Source: Myxococcus dinghuensis (GTDB lineage: Bacteria > Myxococcota > Myxococcia > Myxococcales > Myxococcaceae). From it: DNA of 64,000 nucleotides. This document shows, piece after piece, positions 43,522 through 51,548 of this stretch (its first letter is position 1; the number at the start of each line of letters is the position of its first letter). The stretch lies in assembly GCF_024198235.1 (NCBI RefSeq), contig NZ_JAKCFB010000011.1:178028-242027 (forward strand), read 5' to 3'. The notes below the pieces were generated by a model. It did no database searches and was not told the DNA's origin. It saw only the letters and a program-made list of their open reading frames with translations. The position numbers were made by a program, and so were the translations under genes.

Positions 43522-44274
43522 TCACCGCCGTCCCTTCGTGCGGGAGATGAGGGCCGCGTAGAATCCACCCCCGAACCCGTTGTCGATGTTCACCGTGGCC
43601 ACGTTGGAGGCGCACGAGTTCACCATCGCCAGCAGCGCGGACACGCCCTTGAAGTTGGCGCCGTAGCCCACGGACGTCGGCACCGCGACGACGGGGATGC
43701 CCACCAGGCCGCCCAGCGCGCTCGCGAGCGCGCCCTCCATGCCGGCCACCACCACCGCGACGTGGCACTCCTGGATTTCCTCCCGGCGCCGCAGGAGCCG
43801 GTGGATGCCCGCCACGCCCACGTCGTAGACGCGCCGCACCTCCGCGCCCAGGGCCTCCGCCGTCACCGCGGCCTCCTCCGCCACCGGGATGTCGCTCGTC
43901 CCCGCCGTGACGATGGCCACGCGGCCCGCGCGCACCTTGCCCTGCTTGAGGTGGAAGATGCGCGCCACCGGGTGGTACTGCCCCTTGGGGAAGCGGGCCA
44001 GCAGCGCCTCCGCCTTCTCCTGCTGCAGCCGCGTCACCAGCACCGTCTGCTTGCGCTCCACCAGCGCGCCCACGATGCCCAGAATCTGCTCCGCCGTCTT
44101 CGGCTCGCCCAGCACCACCTCCGGGAACCCGAAGCGCAGGTTGCGGTGGGTGTCGAGCGTCGCGTAGCCCAGCTCCGCGAAGGGCAGGTCCTTGAGTCGC
44201 CCCACGGCGTCGTCCACGGAGACGCGGCCGGACTTCACGCTGCCGAGCAGCTGCTTCAGCGCCTTCTCATCCAT
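43522..44274 (-). CDS. larB: Nicotinate dinucleotide carboxylase/hydrolase LarB
   Basis: 250 aa, normal length. The N-terminal helical part (to about 100) ends in RFGFPEVVLGEPKTAEQI. The C-terminal AIR-carboxylase-like domain has AIVTAGTSDIPVAEEAA, VVVAGMEGALASALGGLV and the catalytic Cys region MVNSCASNVATVNIDNGFG. LarB carboxylates NaAD and releases AMP as the first step to the nickel-pincer cofactor. It lies 25 bp after the cheC-like gene, so it might be read through from the chemosensory operon. Confidence 0.92.
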   Translation of the reverse strand: MDEKALKQLLGSVKSGRVSVDDAVGRLKDLPFAELGYATLDTHRNLRFGFPEVVLGEPKTAEQILGIVGALVERKQTVLVTRLQQEKAEALLARFPKGQYHPVARIFHLKQGKVRAGRVAIVTAGTSDIPVAEEAAVTAEALGAEVRRVYDVGVAGIHRLLRRREEIQECHVAVVVAGMEGALASALGGLVGIPVVAVPTSVGYGANFKGVSALLAMVNSCASNVATVNIDNGFGGGFYAALISRTKGRR

Positions 44275-44299
44275 GGGCGCCCGTGTACCCCGAAACGGG

Positions 44300-44899
44300 C
44301 TACACGCCCAGCCGCGCCAGGAGGGCGCGGATGCTCTCCCGTTCCAGCACCAGCAGCAGCTGCCCGCTCACCGGGGGGGCCGCCGCGGCCATGAAGCGCG
44401 CCTCCAGGACGACGACCCGGCTGGCGTCGCCGTCCACCTGCCCCACCGCCGCGTCCACCAGCGCCCGGGCGCCTCCCCGGCGCAGCGTGGGCACGGACGG
44501 CATCAGCTTCCAGCCCGTCAGCTTGCCGATGGCGGACAGGCACGCGCTGGCGACGATGTTCGCCGCCTCCGCGACCGCGCTGTCCCGCTCCGCCTGCTCC
44601 GACGTGGGGCGTCCGAGCAGCAGCGACTCCAGCGCCTGCCCCTCCGCCAACGGCAGCGCCATCAACATGACGCCCTTGAGACCGCCGGAGATGGCCAGCC
44701 ACGCGGCCACCGCCTGCGCGTCGCCGCCCAACAGGCCCGCCGCGTCGGAGGGGCCGGTGAGCAGCACTCGCGGCACGGAGAGGTCCACCTGCCGCCCGCC
44801 CATCAACCGGGAGAGCGCGTTGGCGGCATGACCACAGCCGATGTTGGTGACCTCGCGCAGGGCGTCGAGCTGCGCATCGCTGGGAAGGGGGAGGCTCAC
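44300..44899 (-). CDS. difG: CheC-type CheY-P phosphatase (DifG-like)
   Basis: 199 aa from a GTG overlapping the cheA stop (GTGA). CheC has two E-x2-N active sites; both are present: Glu16/Asn19 (LREVTNIGCGHAANAL) and Glu111/Asn114 (AVAEAANIVASACLSAIG). It should dephosphorylate the CheY protein encoded two genes upstream. In M. xanthus DifG, together with DifD, lowers exopolysaccharide output. The name rests on gene order. Confidence 0.85.
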   Translation of the reverse strand: MSLPLPSDAQLDALREVTNIGCGHAANALSRLMGGRQVDLSVPRVLLTGPSDAAGLLGGDAQAVAAWLAISGGLKGVMLMALPLAEGQALESLLLGRPTSEQAERDSAVAEAANIVASACLSAIGKLTGWKLMPSVPTLRRGGARALVDAAVGQVDGDASRVVVLEARFMAAAAPPVSGQLLLVLERESIRALLARLGV

Positions 44900-47628
44900 G
44901 CGGACAGTAACCTCGGCACATCCAGGATGAAGACGGGTCGGCCGCTGCCGAGGATGGTCACTCCGGAGAGGCCGGGCAGCAGGTCCAGGGGACGCGACAG
45001 GGGCTTGAGGACGACCTCCTCCTGGCCGAGCAGCCGGTCCACCCCCAGCGCCACGCGGCCCGCGTCGCCCTCCATCACCACGAAGGGGCGCAGGCCCTGG
45101 CGCGCGGGGGCCGGGACCCCGACGAGCATGTCCAGCGCGTGCACGGGCAGCAGCGAGTTGCCGTGGGGGAGCAGTGCCGTCTCACGGCTGCGGCTGAGCG
45201 CGTCGCCATCCGCCTCCGTGGCGCCCACCACCTTGGCGATGGGCAGGCCGAAGACCTCCTCGCCCACCTCCACGAGCAGCAGGTGCACCACCGCGACCGT
45301 CAGCGGCAGGCGCAGCGTGAAGCGGGTGCCCCGCCCCGGCTCGCTGTCGATTTCGAGCGTGCCGCCCACGTTCTCCACCACGCGCTTGACGGCGTCCATG
45401 CCCACGCCGCGGCCGGAGATGTCCGTCACGTCCTTCGCCGTGGACACCCCGGGCAGGCACGACAGCATGAAGGCCTCGCGGTCCGTCATGCGCGCCGCGG
45501 CCTCCGGCGTGAGCAGCCCGCGCGCCACCGCCGCGGCCTTGAGCTTCGCCGGGTTCATGCCCCGGCCGTCGTCCTCCAGCTCGATGATGACCCGATCCCT
45601 GGCGCGCTTGACGGCCACGAGCACGCGCCCGCGCGGACCCTTCTTCGCCGCCAGCCGCTCCTCGGGGGACTCCAGGCCGTGGTCGATGCAGTTGCGCAAG
45701 AGGTGCAGCAGCGGGTCCGCCAGCTCGTCGAGGATGGCGCGGTCGAGCTCGATTTCGGCGCCGGTGATGACCAGGTCGACCTCGCGCTCCTTGCGCCGGG
45801 CGATGTCGCGCGCGGCGCGGGGGAGCCGGTCGGTGATGAGCGACAGCGGCGTCATGCGCGCGGTCATCACCTTGTCGTGCAGGTCCTTCACCAGCGTGTG
45901 CAGCCGGTAGACGCCCTCCTCCAGCGCGGGGCGCACCGTCTCCGGGAGCACCTTGCCCACCTCGCGCAGGCGGGCGGTCGCAAGCATCAGCTCGCCCACG
46001 GTGTCGAGGAAGTAGTCGAGCAGCTCCGTGCGCACGCGCACCGTGCGCGACGAGGAGTCCCCGGTGGCGCCGCGCGCGCCCTCCGCCGCCGGCGGTGCCA
46101 CGGGCAGCGCGATGGGCAGCGCGATGGCGGGCTTCACCGAGACGACCTCGACCTCCGCCACGTTCTTGAGGGACGCGTGGATGCCCGTGTCGCCCACGGA
46201 CGTCTCCAGCTCGAGCTGGATGTAGCCATCCGGGATGCGCCCGGCCTTCAGCTCCTCCAGCGCGGGGCGCAGGTCCAGGAGCGTGCCCAGGTTGGTGAGG
46301 CGCTTGTGGACGAGGAACGCGCGCACGCCGGGCACCTGGCAGGTGGGCGCGATGCGCAACCGGACCGCCCAGCGCTGCGTGGAGCGCCCCTCCGGCGCGT
46401 CCCCGGGAAGCGGACCGGACGAGGCCGCCTTGAGGGCGTGTCCCAGCTCGGACACCACCCGCGAGCTCGCGGGGTCCGCGAGCACCGGGCCCGTGGCGAG
46501 GTTGCCCGAGGAGGCGCCGGTCCCTCCAGTCGAAGCATCCGGCGCGGACAACCGCGGCGCGGCGGGCGGAACACCCGCGCCCGAGCCCGGAGCACCGGAC
46601 GCGGAGGCGCCGTCACCCGAACCCGACGACACGCCACTCGCCGCTGGAGGCCCCGTGCCAGAGATACCGGCCTCGCCCGTCGAGACCGGCCCCACCGACG
46701 CGCCCCGGGACTCGGCGCCCACCGCTCCGGGCGACACGCCCTCACCGGAGACGCCGCTCGCACCCGATGCACCTGGCCCGTGGCCCCGCGCGCTCCCCGA
46801 GGAGTCCGCGCCCGAGGAGCCGCTCGTCCCTGACAGGCTCGTGCCCGACGTGCCACCCACGCCAGCAGCACCGGAGCCTGACGAGCCACCCGTCCCGGAC
46901 GGGCTCGTGCCCGACGTGCCACCCGGCCCCGAAACACCCGAGCCTGACGAGCCCCCCGTCCCTGACGGGCTCGTGCCCGACGTACCACCCGGCCCCGAAA
47001 CACCCGAGCCTGACGAGCCCCCCGTCCCTGACGGGCTCGTGCCCGACGTGCCACCAGCGCCAGCAGCACCGGAGCCTGACGAGCCCCCCGTCCCGGACGA
47101 ACCCGCGCCCGACGCGCCACCGGCGCCAGACGAACCCGAACCCGACGCGCCACCACCGCCGCCGGGGTCGTCACCACCGGTTCCGTCGCCGTCCGACTTG
47201 AGCACCGTCACCTTCGCCACGCGGGTGGCGGAGGGCGCGTGCCCGGTCATGGCGGTGACGCGCGCGCCCAACTGGGCCAGCAGCGCGGCGGGGTCCTCGG
47301 GCGGCCGTCCCTCGGCCACCGCGCGCACCTGCGCCAGCAGCGTGTCCGAGGCCGACAGCAGCAGGTCCACCAGGTCCCGGTCCAGCCGGCCCCGGTCCTG
47401 GCGCACGGCGTCGACCAGGTCCTCCACGCGGTGCGCGAGGATGGCGATGGGCTCGAAGCCCATCGACGACGCCATGCCCTTGACGGAATGCGCGTGGCGG
47501 AACATCGAGTCCACCGCGCTGGAGGAGCCCTCTCGCTCCAGTTGCACGAGGTCCCGCCCGAGCGCCTCCAGGTGCTCACTGGCCTCGGAGATGAAGAGGC
47601 CCAGGTAGCGGGACATGTCCATCGTCAT
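44896..47628 (-). CDS. difE: CheA histidine kinase with long Ser/Gly repeat linker (DifE-like)
   Basis: 910 aa. The P1/Hpt domain is at 1-125 with phospho-His47 (HAHSVKGMASS). Residues 145-380 are a Gly/Ser/Thr/Ala/Pro low-complexity linker with a 22-residue tandem repeat. A second domain is at about 418-500, then P3 dimerisation (about 530-595, VRVRTELLDYFLDTVGELMLA), P4 ATPase (NCIDHGLESPEER, DDGRGMN, GRGVGMDAVKRVVENVGG, GTRFTLRLPL) and the P5 CheW-like domain (765-910). Three ATGs (47628, 47622, 47616) are close; the first has the best ribosome site. Typical CheA is 650-750 aa; the linker accounts for the excess. It should phosphorylate the adjacent CheY. Confidence 0.92.
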   Translation of the reverse strand: MTMDMSRYLGLFISEASEHLEALGRDLVQLEREGSSSAVDSMFRHAHSVKGMASSMGFEPIAILAHRVEDLVDAVRQDRGRLDRDLVDLLLSASDTLLAQVRAVAEGRPPEDPAALLAQLGARVTAMTGHAPSATRVAKVTVLKSDGDGTGGDDPGGGGGASGSGSSGAGGASGAGSSGTGGSSGSGAAGAGGTSGTSPSGTGGSSGSGVSGPGGTSGTSPSGTGGSSGSGVSGPGGTSGTSPSGTGGSSGSGAAGVGGTSGTSLSGTSGSSGADSSGSARGHGPGASGASGVSGEGVSPGAVGAESRGASVGPVSTGEAGISGTGPPAASGVSSGSGDGASASGAPGSGAGVPPAAPRLSAPDASTGGTGASSGNLATGPVLADPASSRVVSELGHALKAASSGPLPGDAPEGRSTQRWAVRLRIAPTCQVPGVRAFLVHKRLTNLGTLLDLRPALEELKAGRIPDGYIQLELETSVGDTGIHASLKNVAEVEVVSVKPAIALPIALPVAPPAAEGARGATGDSSSRTVRVRTELLDYFLDTVGELMLATARLREVGKVLPETVRPALEEGVYRLHTLVKDLHDKVMTARMTPLSLITDRLPRAARDIARRKEREVDLVITGAEIELDRAILDELADPLLHLLRNCIDHGLESPEERLAAKKGPRGRVLVAVKRARDRVIIELEDDGRGMNPAKLKAAAVARGLLTPEAAARMTDREAFMLSCLPGVSTAKDVTDISGRGVGMDAVKRVVENVGGTLEIDSEPGRGTRFTLRLPLTVAVVHLLLVEVGEEVFGLPIAKVVGATEADGDALSRSRETALLPHGNSLLPVHALDMLVGVPAPARQGLRPFVVMEGDAGRVALGVDRLLGQEEVVLKPLSRPLDLLPGLSGVTILGSGRPVFILDVPRLLSA
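46789..47121 (-). repeat. 66-bp tandem repeat in the CheA linker
   Basis: This codes residues about 170-280 of the CheA-like protein. The unit is GGTSGTSPSGTGGSSGSG plus VSGP or a variant (22 aa, 66 bp). Two copies are identical at protein level, one differs only at its end and two flanking copies are degenerate, so about five in all. Near-identical units indicate recent expansion or ongoing length variation. Confidence 0.85.
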
Positions 47629-47677
47629 GTCCGACCTCGTCAGGAAGCGCCGGGAGACCGGGCGACCGCGTCTCCGC

Positions 47678-48046
47678 TCACGCCTCTCCCAGGACCTTCT
47701 TCACCACGGCCAGCACGTCCTCGGCCCGGAACGGCTTGACGATGAAGTCCGAGGCACCCGCCTCGATGGCCTCCATCACCAGGCTCTCCTGACCGAGCGC
47801 GGAGCACATGATGACCACCGCGCTGCTGTCGTGCTTGATGATCTCCCGCGTGGCCTCGATGCCGCTCTTGAACGGCATGACGATGTCCATCGTCGTGAGG
47901 TCGGGCTTGAACTCCTTGTACTTCTCCACGGCCTCCAGGCCATTGGCCGCTTCGCCGACGACCTCGAACCCTCCAGACGCGAAGATGTCCTTGATCATGT
48001 TGCGCATGAAGATGGCATCGTCGACGACCAGGACCCGCTTAGCCAT
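47678..48046 (-). CDS. difD: CheY-type single-domain response regulator (DifD-like)
   Basis: 122 aa. It has Asp9/Asp10, phosphoacceptor Asp54 (TTMDIVMP), Ser82 in the Thr/Ser position and Lys104, all intact. There is no output domain. It lies between cheW and cheA on the same strand (70- and 49-bp gaps). In the Dif pathway the CheY acts as a phosphate sink that lowers signalling to the exopolysaccharide output; that role is carried over by synteny only. Confidence 0.92.
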   Translation of the reverse strand: MAKRVLVVDDAIFMRNMIKDIFASGGFEVVGEAANGLEAVEKYKEFKPDLTTMDIVMPFKSGIEATREIIKHDSSAVVIMCSALGQESLVMEAIEAGASDFIVKPFRAEDVLAVVKKVLGEA

Positions 48047-48116
48047 GTGAAGAACTCCGCCTCCGAATCACCTAGAGGAACGCGGACACTATCACCCGCG
48101 CTTTCCAGGGGGCTAC

Positions 48117-48539
48117 TCACTTGGAATGGGTGAACAAGGCAACCACCGCGGCATCCAATCCCTCGGGGTCCAACACGGTCACCCCCAGGCCACCCAGCCG
48201 GGCGACGCCACGAATGGCTGGCGTCAACTTCCCCGGCGCAGCGCTCACGCGCTCCACCGCCTCGATTCCATCCACATCCGTCACCAACAGTCCCAGATCC
48301 CTCCGCCCTCGGTCCAGCAGAACCACGCGGGCCTGGGGGGTGCCACCCTCCGGCAACCCCAGCAACTGTCGCAACTCCACCACCGTCACCACCCGGCCCC
48401 GCAGGTTCATCACCCCGGTGATGGCCGACGGCGCCCTCGGCACCCGGGTGAAGCGCTCTGGAGGCACGACGACCTCCCGCACCGCCGACAAGGGCAGTCC
48501 GTAGCGCTCCTTCTCCACCCGGAAGATGACGTGCCGCAC
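48117..48539 (-). CDS. difC: CheW coupling protein (DifC-like)
   Basis: 140 aa from a GTG. The CheW fold is clear: VIFRVEKERYGLPLSAVREVV, ITGVMNLRGRVVTVVELRQLLGL and LLVTDVDGIEAVERV. It would couple the MCP to CheA. It follows the YjbR-like gene by 48 bp. Confidence 0.9.
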   Translation of the reverse strand: MRHVIFRVEKERYGLPLSAVREVVVPPERFTRVPRAPSAITGVMNLRGRVVTVVELRQLLGLPEGGTPQARVVLLDRGRRDLGLLVTDVDGIEAVERVSAAPGKLTPAIRGVARLGGLGVTVLDPEGLDAAVVALFTHSK

Positions 48540-48587
48540 TGGACTCGCGTTGTACCAGCTTTGCCCTGACCGGAACCGCCCCGCCCT

Positions 48588-49097
48588 TCACCTCGACCGC
48601 TTCACCTTCGTCCGCGGCGCCGCGCGAGCCGTCTTCGCTCCACGCACACCCGCCGCGACCTTCTTCTTCACCGCCGCCCGCTTGCGGGTGGACTTCTTCA
48701 CCCCGGGCGAACCACCCGCCTCCCACGCCGCCAACACCGCCTTGGGCGCCACCGCGCGGAAGCTCTCGTGGACCCACATCGACAGCAGGTCCACCGGCAC
48801 CACCTGCCCACGGGCGAAGGACGCCGTCACCCAGCCGCTCTTGCCCAGCCCGTAGCCCGTGGGCTCCGCGAAGGGCAGCATCAGCGCCGCCTCGTGGGTC
48901 GTGGGCAGCTTGGTGGTGACGCGCAGCCCCTCCGCGTCCAGCACCAGGATGGCGAACATCTTCCCCTTCACCTTGGCCGTGCGGTGGCCCCAGGGGAACT
49001 CCTCCGTCGTCTCCGGCAGCCCGAGCATCACCTCGCGCAGCCGCGCCTCGGCGGCCCGCAGCGCGGCGTCCGGCTGGCGCTGGGCGGAGGTGCTCAT
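48588..49097 (-). CDS. difB: MmcQ/YjbR-family protein with basic tail, in the difB position
   Basis: 169 aa; the ATG overlaps the MCP stop (ATGA 49094-49097). Residues 15-120 are the MmcQ/YjbR fold ([30 protein letters not shown] ... [21 protein letters not shown]), a double-wing fold related to the DNA-binding domain of Cyanophage/CyaY-like proteins. Residues 125-169 are Lys/Arg/Ala-rich ([18 protein letters not shown]), which could bind nucleic acid or an acidic partner. It is embedded in the chemosensory operon but is not a known chemotaxis protein. The gene name is by position only. Confidence 0.8.
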   Translation of the reverse strand: MSTSAQRQPDAALRAAEARLREVMLGLPETTEEFPWGHRTAKVKGKMFAILVLDAEGLRVTTKLPTTHEAALMLPFAEPTGYGLGKSGWVTASFARGQVVPVDLLSMWVHESFRAVAPKAVLAAWEAGGSPGVKKSTRKRAAVKKKVAAGVRGAKTARAAPRTKVKRSR

Positions 49098-50482
49098 GAC
49101 CCCAGGCGGAAGCTGCGCACCACGCTCTGCAGCTCGACGGACAGGTTGGTCAGCTCGCTGGCCAGCGACGTCATGCGCGACACCGCCGCCGTCTGCTCCT
49201 GGATGACGGACTGGATGGCCTCCGTGGAGGAGGCGTTGTTGCGCGCCACCAGCTTGATCTCCTCGATGGCCTTCACCATCTCCTCGCTGCCCTTGTGCTG
49301 CTCGCGGGCGCTCTCGGAGATGAGGTGCACCTTCTCCGAACCCTTGCGGATGGTGTCGGTGATGGCGCCCATGGAGCGCACGATGTTCGTCAGGTCCTCG
49401 CGGCCCTCGGCCAGCTCCGCGATGCCCTCCTTCATGGCGCTCACCACGGAGACGGACTGGCCGGAGATGTCCCGCGCCAGCTTGGAGATCTGCTCCGCGG
49501 ACCGGCCCGCGCTCTCCGCCAGCTTGCGCACCTCGTCCGCCACCACCGCGAACCCGCGGCCGTACTCACCCGCGCGCGCCGCCTCGATGGTCGCGTTGAG
49601 CGCCAGCAGGTTCGTCTGCTGCGCCACCTGGGTGATGGCGTCGACGATCTTGGAGATCTCCTGCGTCTTCTCGCCGAAGGCGAACACCTGCTGGCTGGCG
49701 GCCTCGATGCGGTTGAAGACCTTCTTCACCTTGTCGCCGGCCAGCCGCGCCGCCTTGGAGCCGTCCTCCGCCGCGCTGCTCGTCTCCGCCGTCGTCTTCG
49801 CCGCGTCCTCCGCGCTCCCCGTGGTGCGCTGGATGCTGCTGGCCATCTCCGTGATGACCTTGGACGCCTTGGAGACGAGCTGCGACTGCGACTCCGCGCC
49901 GCCGGCGATGATGTTCATCGACGAGCCCACCTCCTCCGTGGACCCGTTCACGTTCTCCGCCGAGCGCTGCAGGTCGATGGCCGTGTCCGCCACGCTCTTG
50001 GCCGTCTCCTGGATCTTCCCCACCAGCTCGCGCAGGTTCTCCTGCATCCGGATGATGGCGCCCGTCAGCTCGTCGATTTCGTCGCGCTTGCGGCCGTCCT
50101 CGTCCGCCACCACCGGCTTCGACAGGTCCCCCTGTGAAATCTCGTACGCGGAGCGGCTGAGCACCTTCACCCGCGTCACCCGCGCCAGCAGCGAGGGCAG
50201 CGCCGCCGCGGCCGCCCCGGTGATGAGCACCGCCACGCCCAGCCGCAGCAGGTCCCGCGACAGCGCGCCCAGCTCCCCGAACACCAGGCTGAGGAGCGCG
50301 TCCGCCCCGAACATCCAGGCGATCAACATCGACCCGAGCACCACGTAGCCGGTGGAGATTCGCCAGTGGAGGGAGACCACCCGGGTCGCACGGGGGCTGT
50401 CCACGGCGCGCAGCAGTCGCTGCAACGGCTCGCGGCGGGGAGTCAGGCCTGGGGCAGTGTCGTCGCGAAGGGGACGGCGCAC
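49094..50482 (-). CDS. difA: Methyl-accepting chemotaxis protein with minimal periplasmic loop (DifA-like)
   Basis: 462 aa from the GTG at 50482, supported by a promoter 36 bp upstream. Two hydrophobic spans (about 47-70 and 80-100) are separated by only about 15-20 residues, so there is almost no periplasmic sensor. HAMP-like linker and methylation helices follow, and the signalling tip is [21 protein letters not shown]. DifA of M. xanthus also has a very short periplasmic region and takes input from type IV pili. It is the first gene of the six-gene operon. It lacks the NWETF-type CheR pentapeptide at its end. Confidence 0.88.
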   Translation of the reverse strand: MRRPLRDDTAPGLTPRREPLQRLLRAVDSPRATRVVSLHWRISTGYVVLGSMLIAWMFGADALLSLVFGELGALSRDLLRLGVAVLITGAAAAALPSLLARVTRVKVLSRSAYEISQGDLSKPVVADEDGRKRDEIDELTGAIIRMQENLRELVGKIQETAKSVADTAIDLQRSAENVNGSTEEVGSSMNIIAGGAESQSQLVSKASKVITEMASSIQRTTGSAEDAAKTTAETSSAAEDGSKAARLAGDKVKKVFNRIEAASQQVFAFGEKTQEISKIVDAITQVAQQTNLLALNATIEAARAGEYGRGFAVVADEVRKLAESAGRSAEQISKLARDISGQSVSVVSAMKEGIAELAEGREDLTNIVRSMGAITDTIRKGSEKVHLISESAREQHKGSEEMVKAIEEIKLVARNNASSTEAIQSVIQEQTAAVSRMTSLASELTNLSVELQSVVRSFRLGS

Positions 50483-50517
50483 GGGTTGCTTTCGGGGGAG
50501 GGGCGGAAGCGACTTGG

Positions 50518-50546
50518 GATTTAGCCTTGCTGTCCGGCAGGGTCAA
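50518..50546 (-). promoter_or_regulatory. Promoter of the dif-like operon
   Basis: On the minus strand: TTGACC (50546-50541), a 17-base spacer, TAAATC (50523-50518). The -35 equals that of the liv promoter in this window. Transcription would start about 28 nt before the MCP start. It sits just after the thiL stop. Confidence 0.45.
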
Positions 50547-50558
50547 TCCACCCAACGG

Positions 50559-51491
50559 CTAGCCGAAGTGGTCGAACCCGCCCGGGCGGTCCACCGCGCG
50601 GCCCGCCGCATCGCGGATCACCCACCCGTTTCCCTCGGAGAACACGCCGATGCGCGTCACCGTGTGTCCGGCCGCGCCACACGCGCGCTCGAATGCCCGC
50701 CCGCGCCTCGGGGGAACAGCCAGGAGCAACTCGTAATCCTCGCCTCCCGCCAGCGCGCCCTCGGGGCCCAGCTCCCGTCGCACCACCGCCGACAAGGGCA
50801 GCCGCCCGAGCTCCACCTCCGCCCGCACCCCGGAAGTCACGCACAGGTGACCCAGGTCTTGTGCAAGCCCATCGGAAACATCCAGTGCGGCGGATGCGTA
50901 GCGCGCGGCGAGGCGCCCCAGGGCGACGCGGGGCTCGGGGCGGCGCTGCCGGCGCACGGCGTCGCCCCGCCGCCTGCCGGCGCGCAGGTGCACAAGCCCC
51001 AGGCGCGCGTCGCCGAGCGTGCCGGACACATAGAGGAGGTCGCCGGGGCGGGCGCCCGCGCGGGTGAGCGGCGCGCGCGACAGCTCGCCCGCGGCGGTGA
51101 TGGTGATGGAGACCTCGCGGGCGGAGGTGAAGTTGCCCCCCACCAGCGCCACGCGGTGCGCGCGGGCGAGCGCGGCCATGCCCCGGGCGAGCCCGGACAG
51201 CTCGCGCGCGGGGAAGTCGCGGGGCAGCGCGAGCGCGCAGACGAACCAGCGCGGCGTGGCGCCCATGGAGGCCAGGTCGGACAGGTTCACCGCCAGGGCC
51301 TTGTGGCCGATGTCCTCCGGCGAGAACGCGGCGCGGGTGAAGTGCACGTCCTCCACCAGCGCGTCGGTGGTGACGCACAGCGGGCGGCGCGAGGGCGGCA
51401 GCACCGCGCAGTCGTCCCCCGGCCCCACGGGGACGCGGGCCTTGGGGAAGTGGTGGAGGAAGCGGCGGATGAAGTCGAACTCACCGGGCAT
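50559..51491 (-). CDS. thiL: Thiamine-monophosphate kinase ThiL
   Basis: 310 aa from the ATG at 51491 (an upstream ATG at 51527 would add 12 residues). GPGDDCAVL at 24-31 and TTDALVEDVHF at 41-51 are the N-terminal ThiL nucleotide/metal motifs; GHKALAVNLSDLASMGA and VGGNFTSAREVSITITAAGE follow. It converts thiamine phosphate to thiamine diphosphate with ATP, the last step of thiamine synthesis or salvage. No other thi gene is in the window. It lies directly upstream of the dif-like operon on the same strand, but a separate promoter precedes the latter. Confidence 0.9.
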   Translation of the reverse strand: MPGEFDFIRRFLHHFPKARVPVGPGDDCAVLPPSRRPLCVTTDALVEDVHFTRAAFSPEDIGHKALAVNLSDLASMGATPRWFVCALALPRDFPARELSGLARGMAALARAHRVALVGGNFTSAREVSITITAAGELSRAPLTRAGARPGDLLYVSGTLGDARLGLVHLRAGRRRGDAVRRQRRPEPRVALGRLAARYASAALDVSDGLAQDLGHLCVTSGVRAEVELGRLPLSAVVRRELGPEGALAGGEDYELLLAVPPRRGRAFERACGAAGHTVTRIGVFSEGNGWVIRDAAGRAVDRPGGFDHFG

Positions 51492-51548
51492 CCCCGGCAG
51501 GAAAGACCACCCGCCGCCCCAGGGCAACGCTCGTCGCGGGGCCCGGCG

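Noticed and set aside
46750..47160. CRISPR-like array because of the short direct repeats.
   Set aside because: The repeats are in frame with a CheA linker, have no unique spacers and no cas genes are near.
46235..47608. Plus-strand open frame with Pro/Asp/Glu-rich tandem repeats opposite CheA.
   Set aside because: It is the antisense image of the CheA Ser/Gly linker; no ribosome site or family match.
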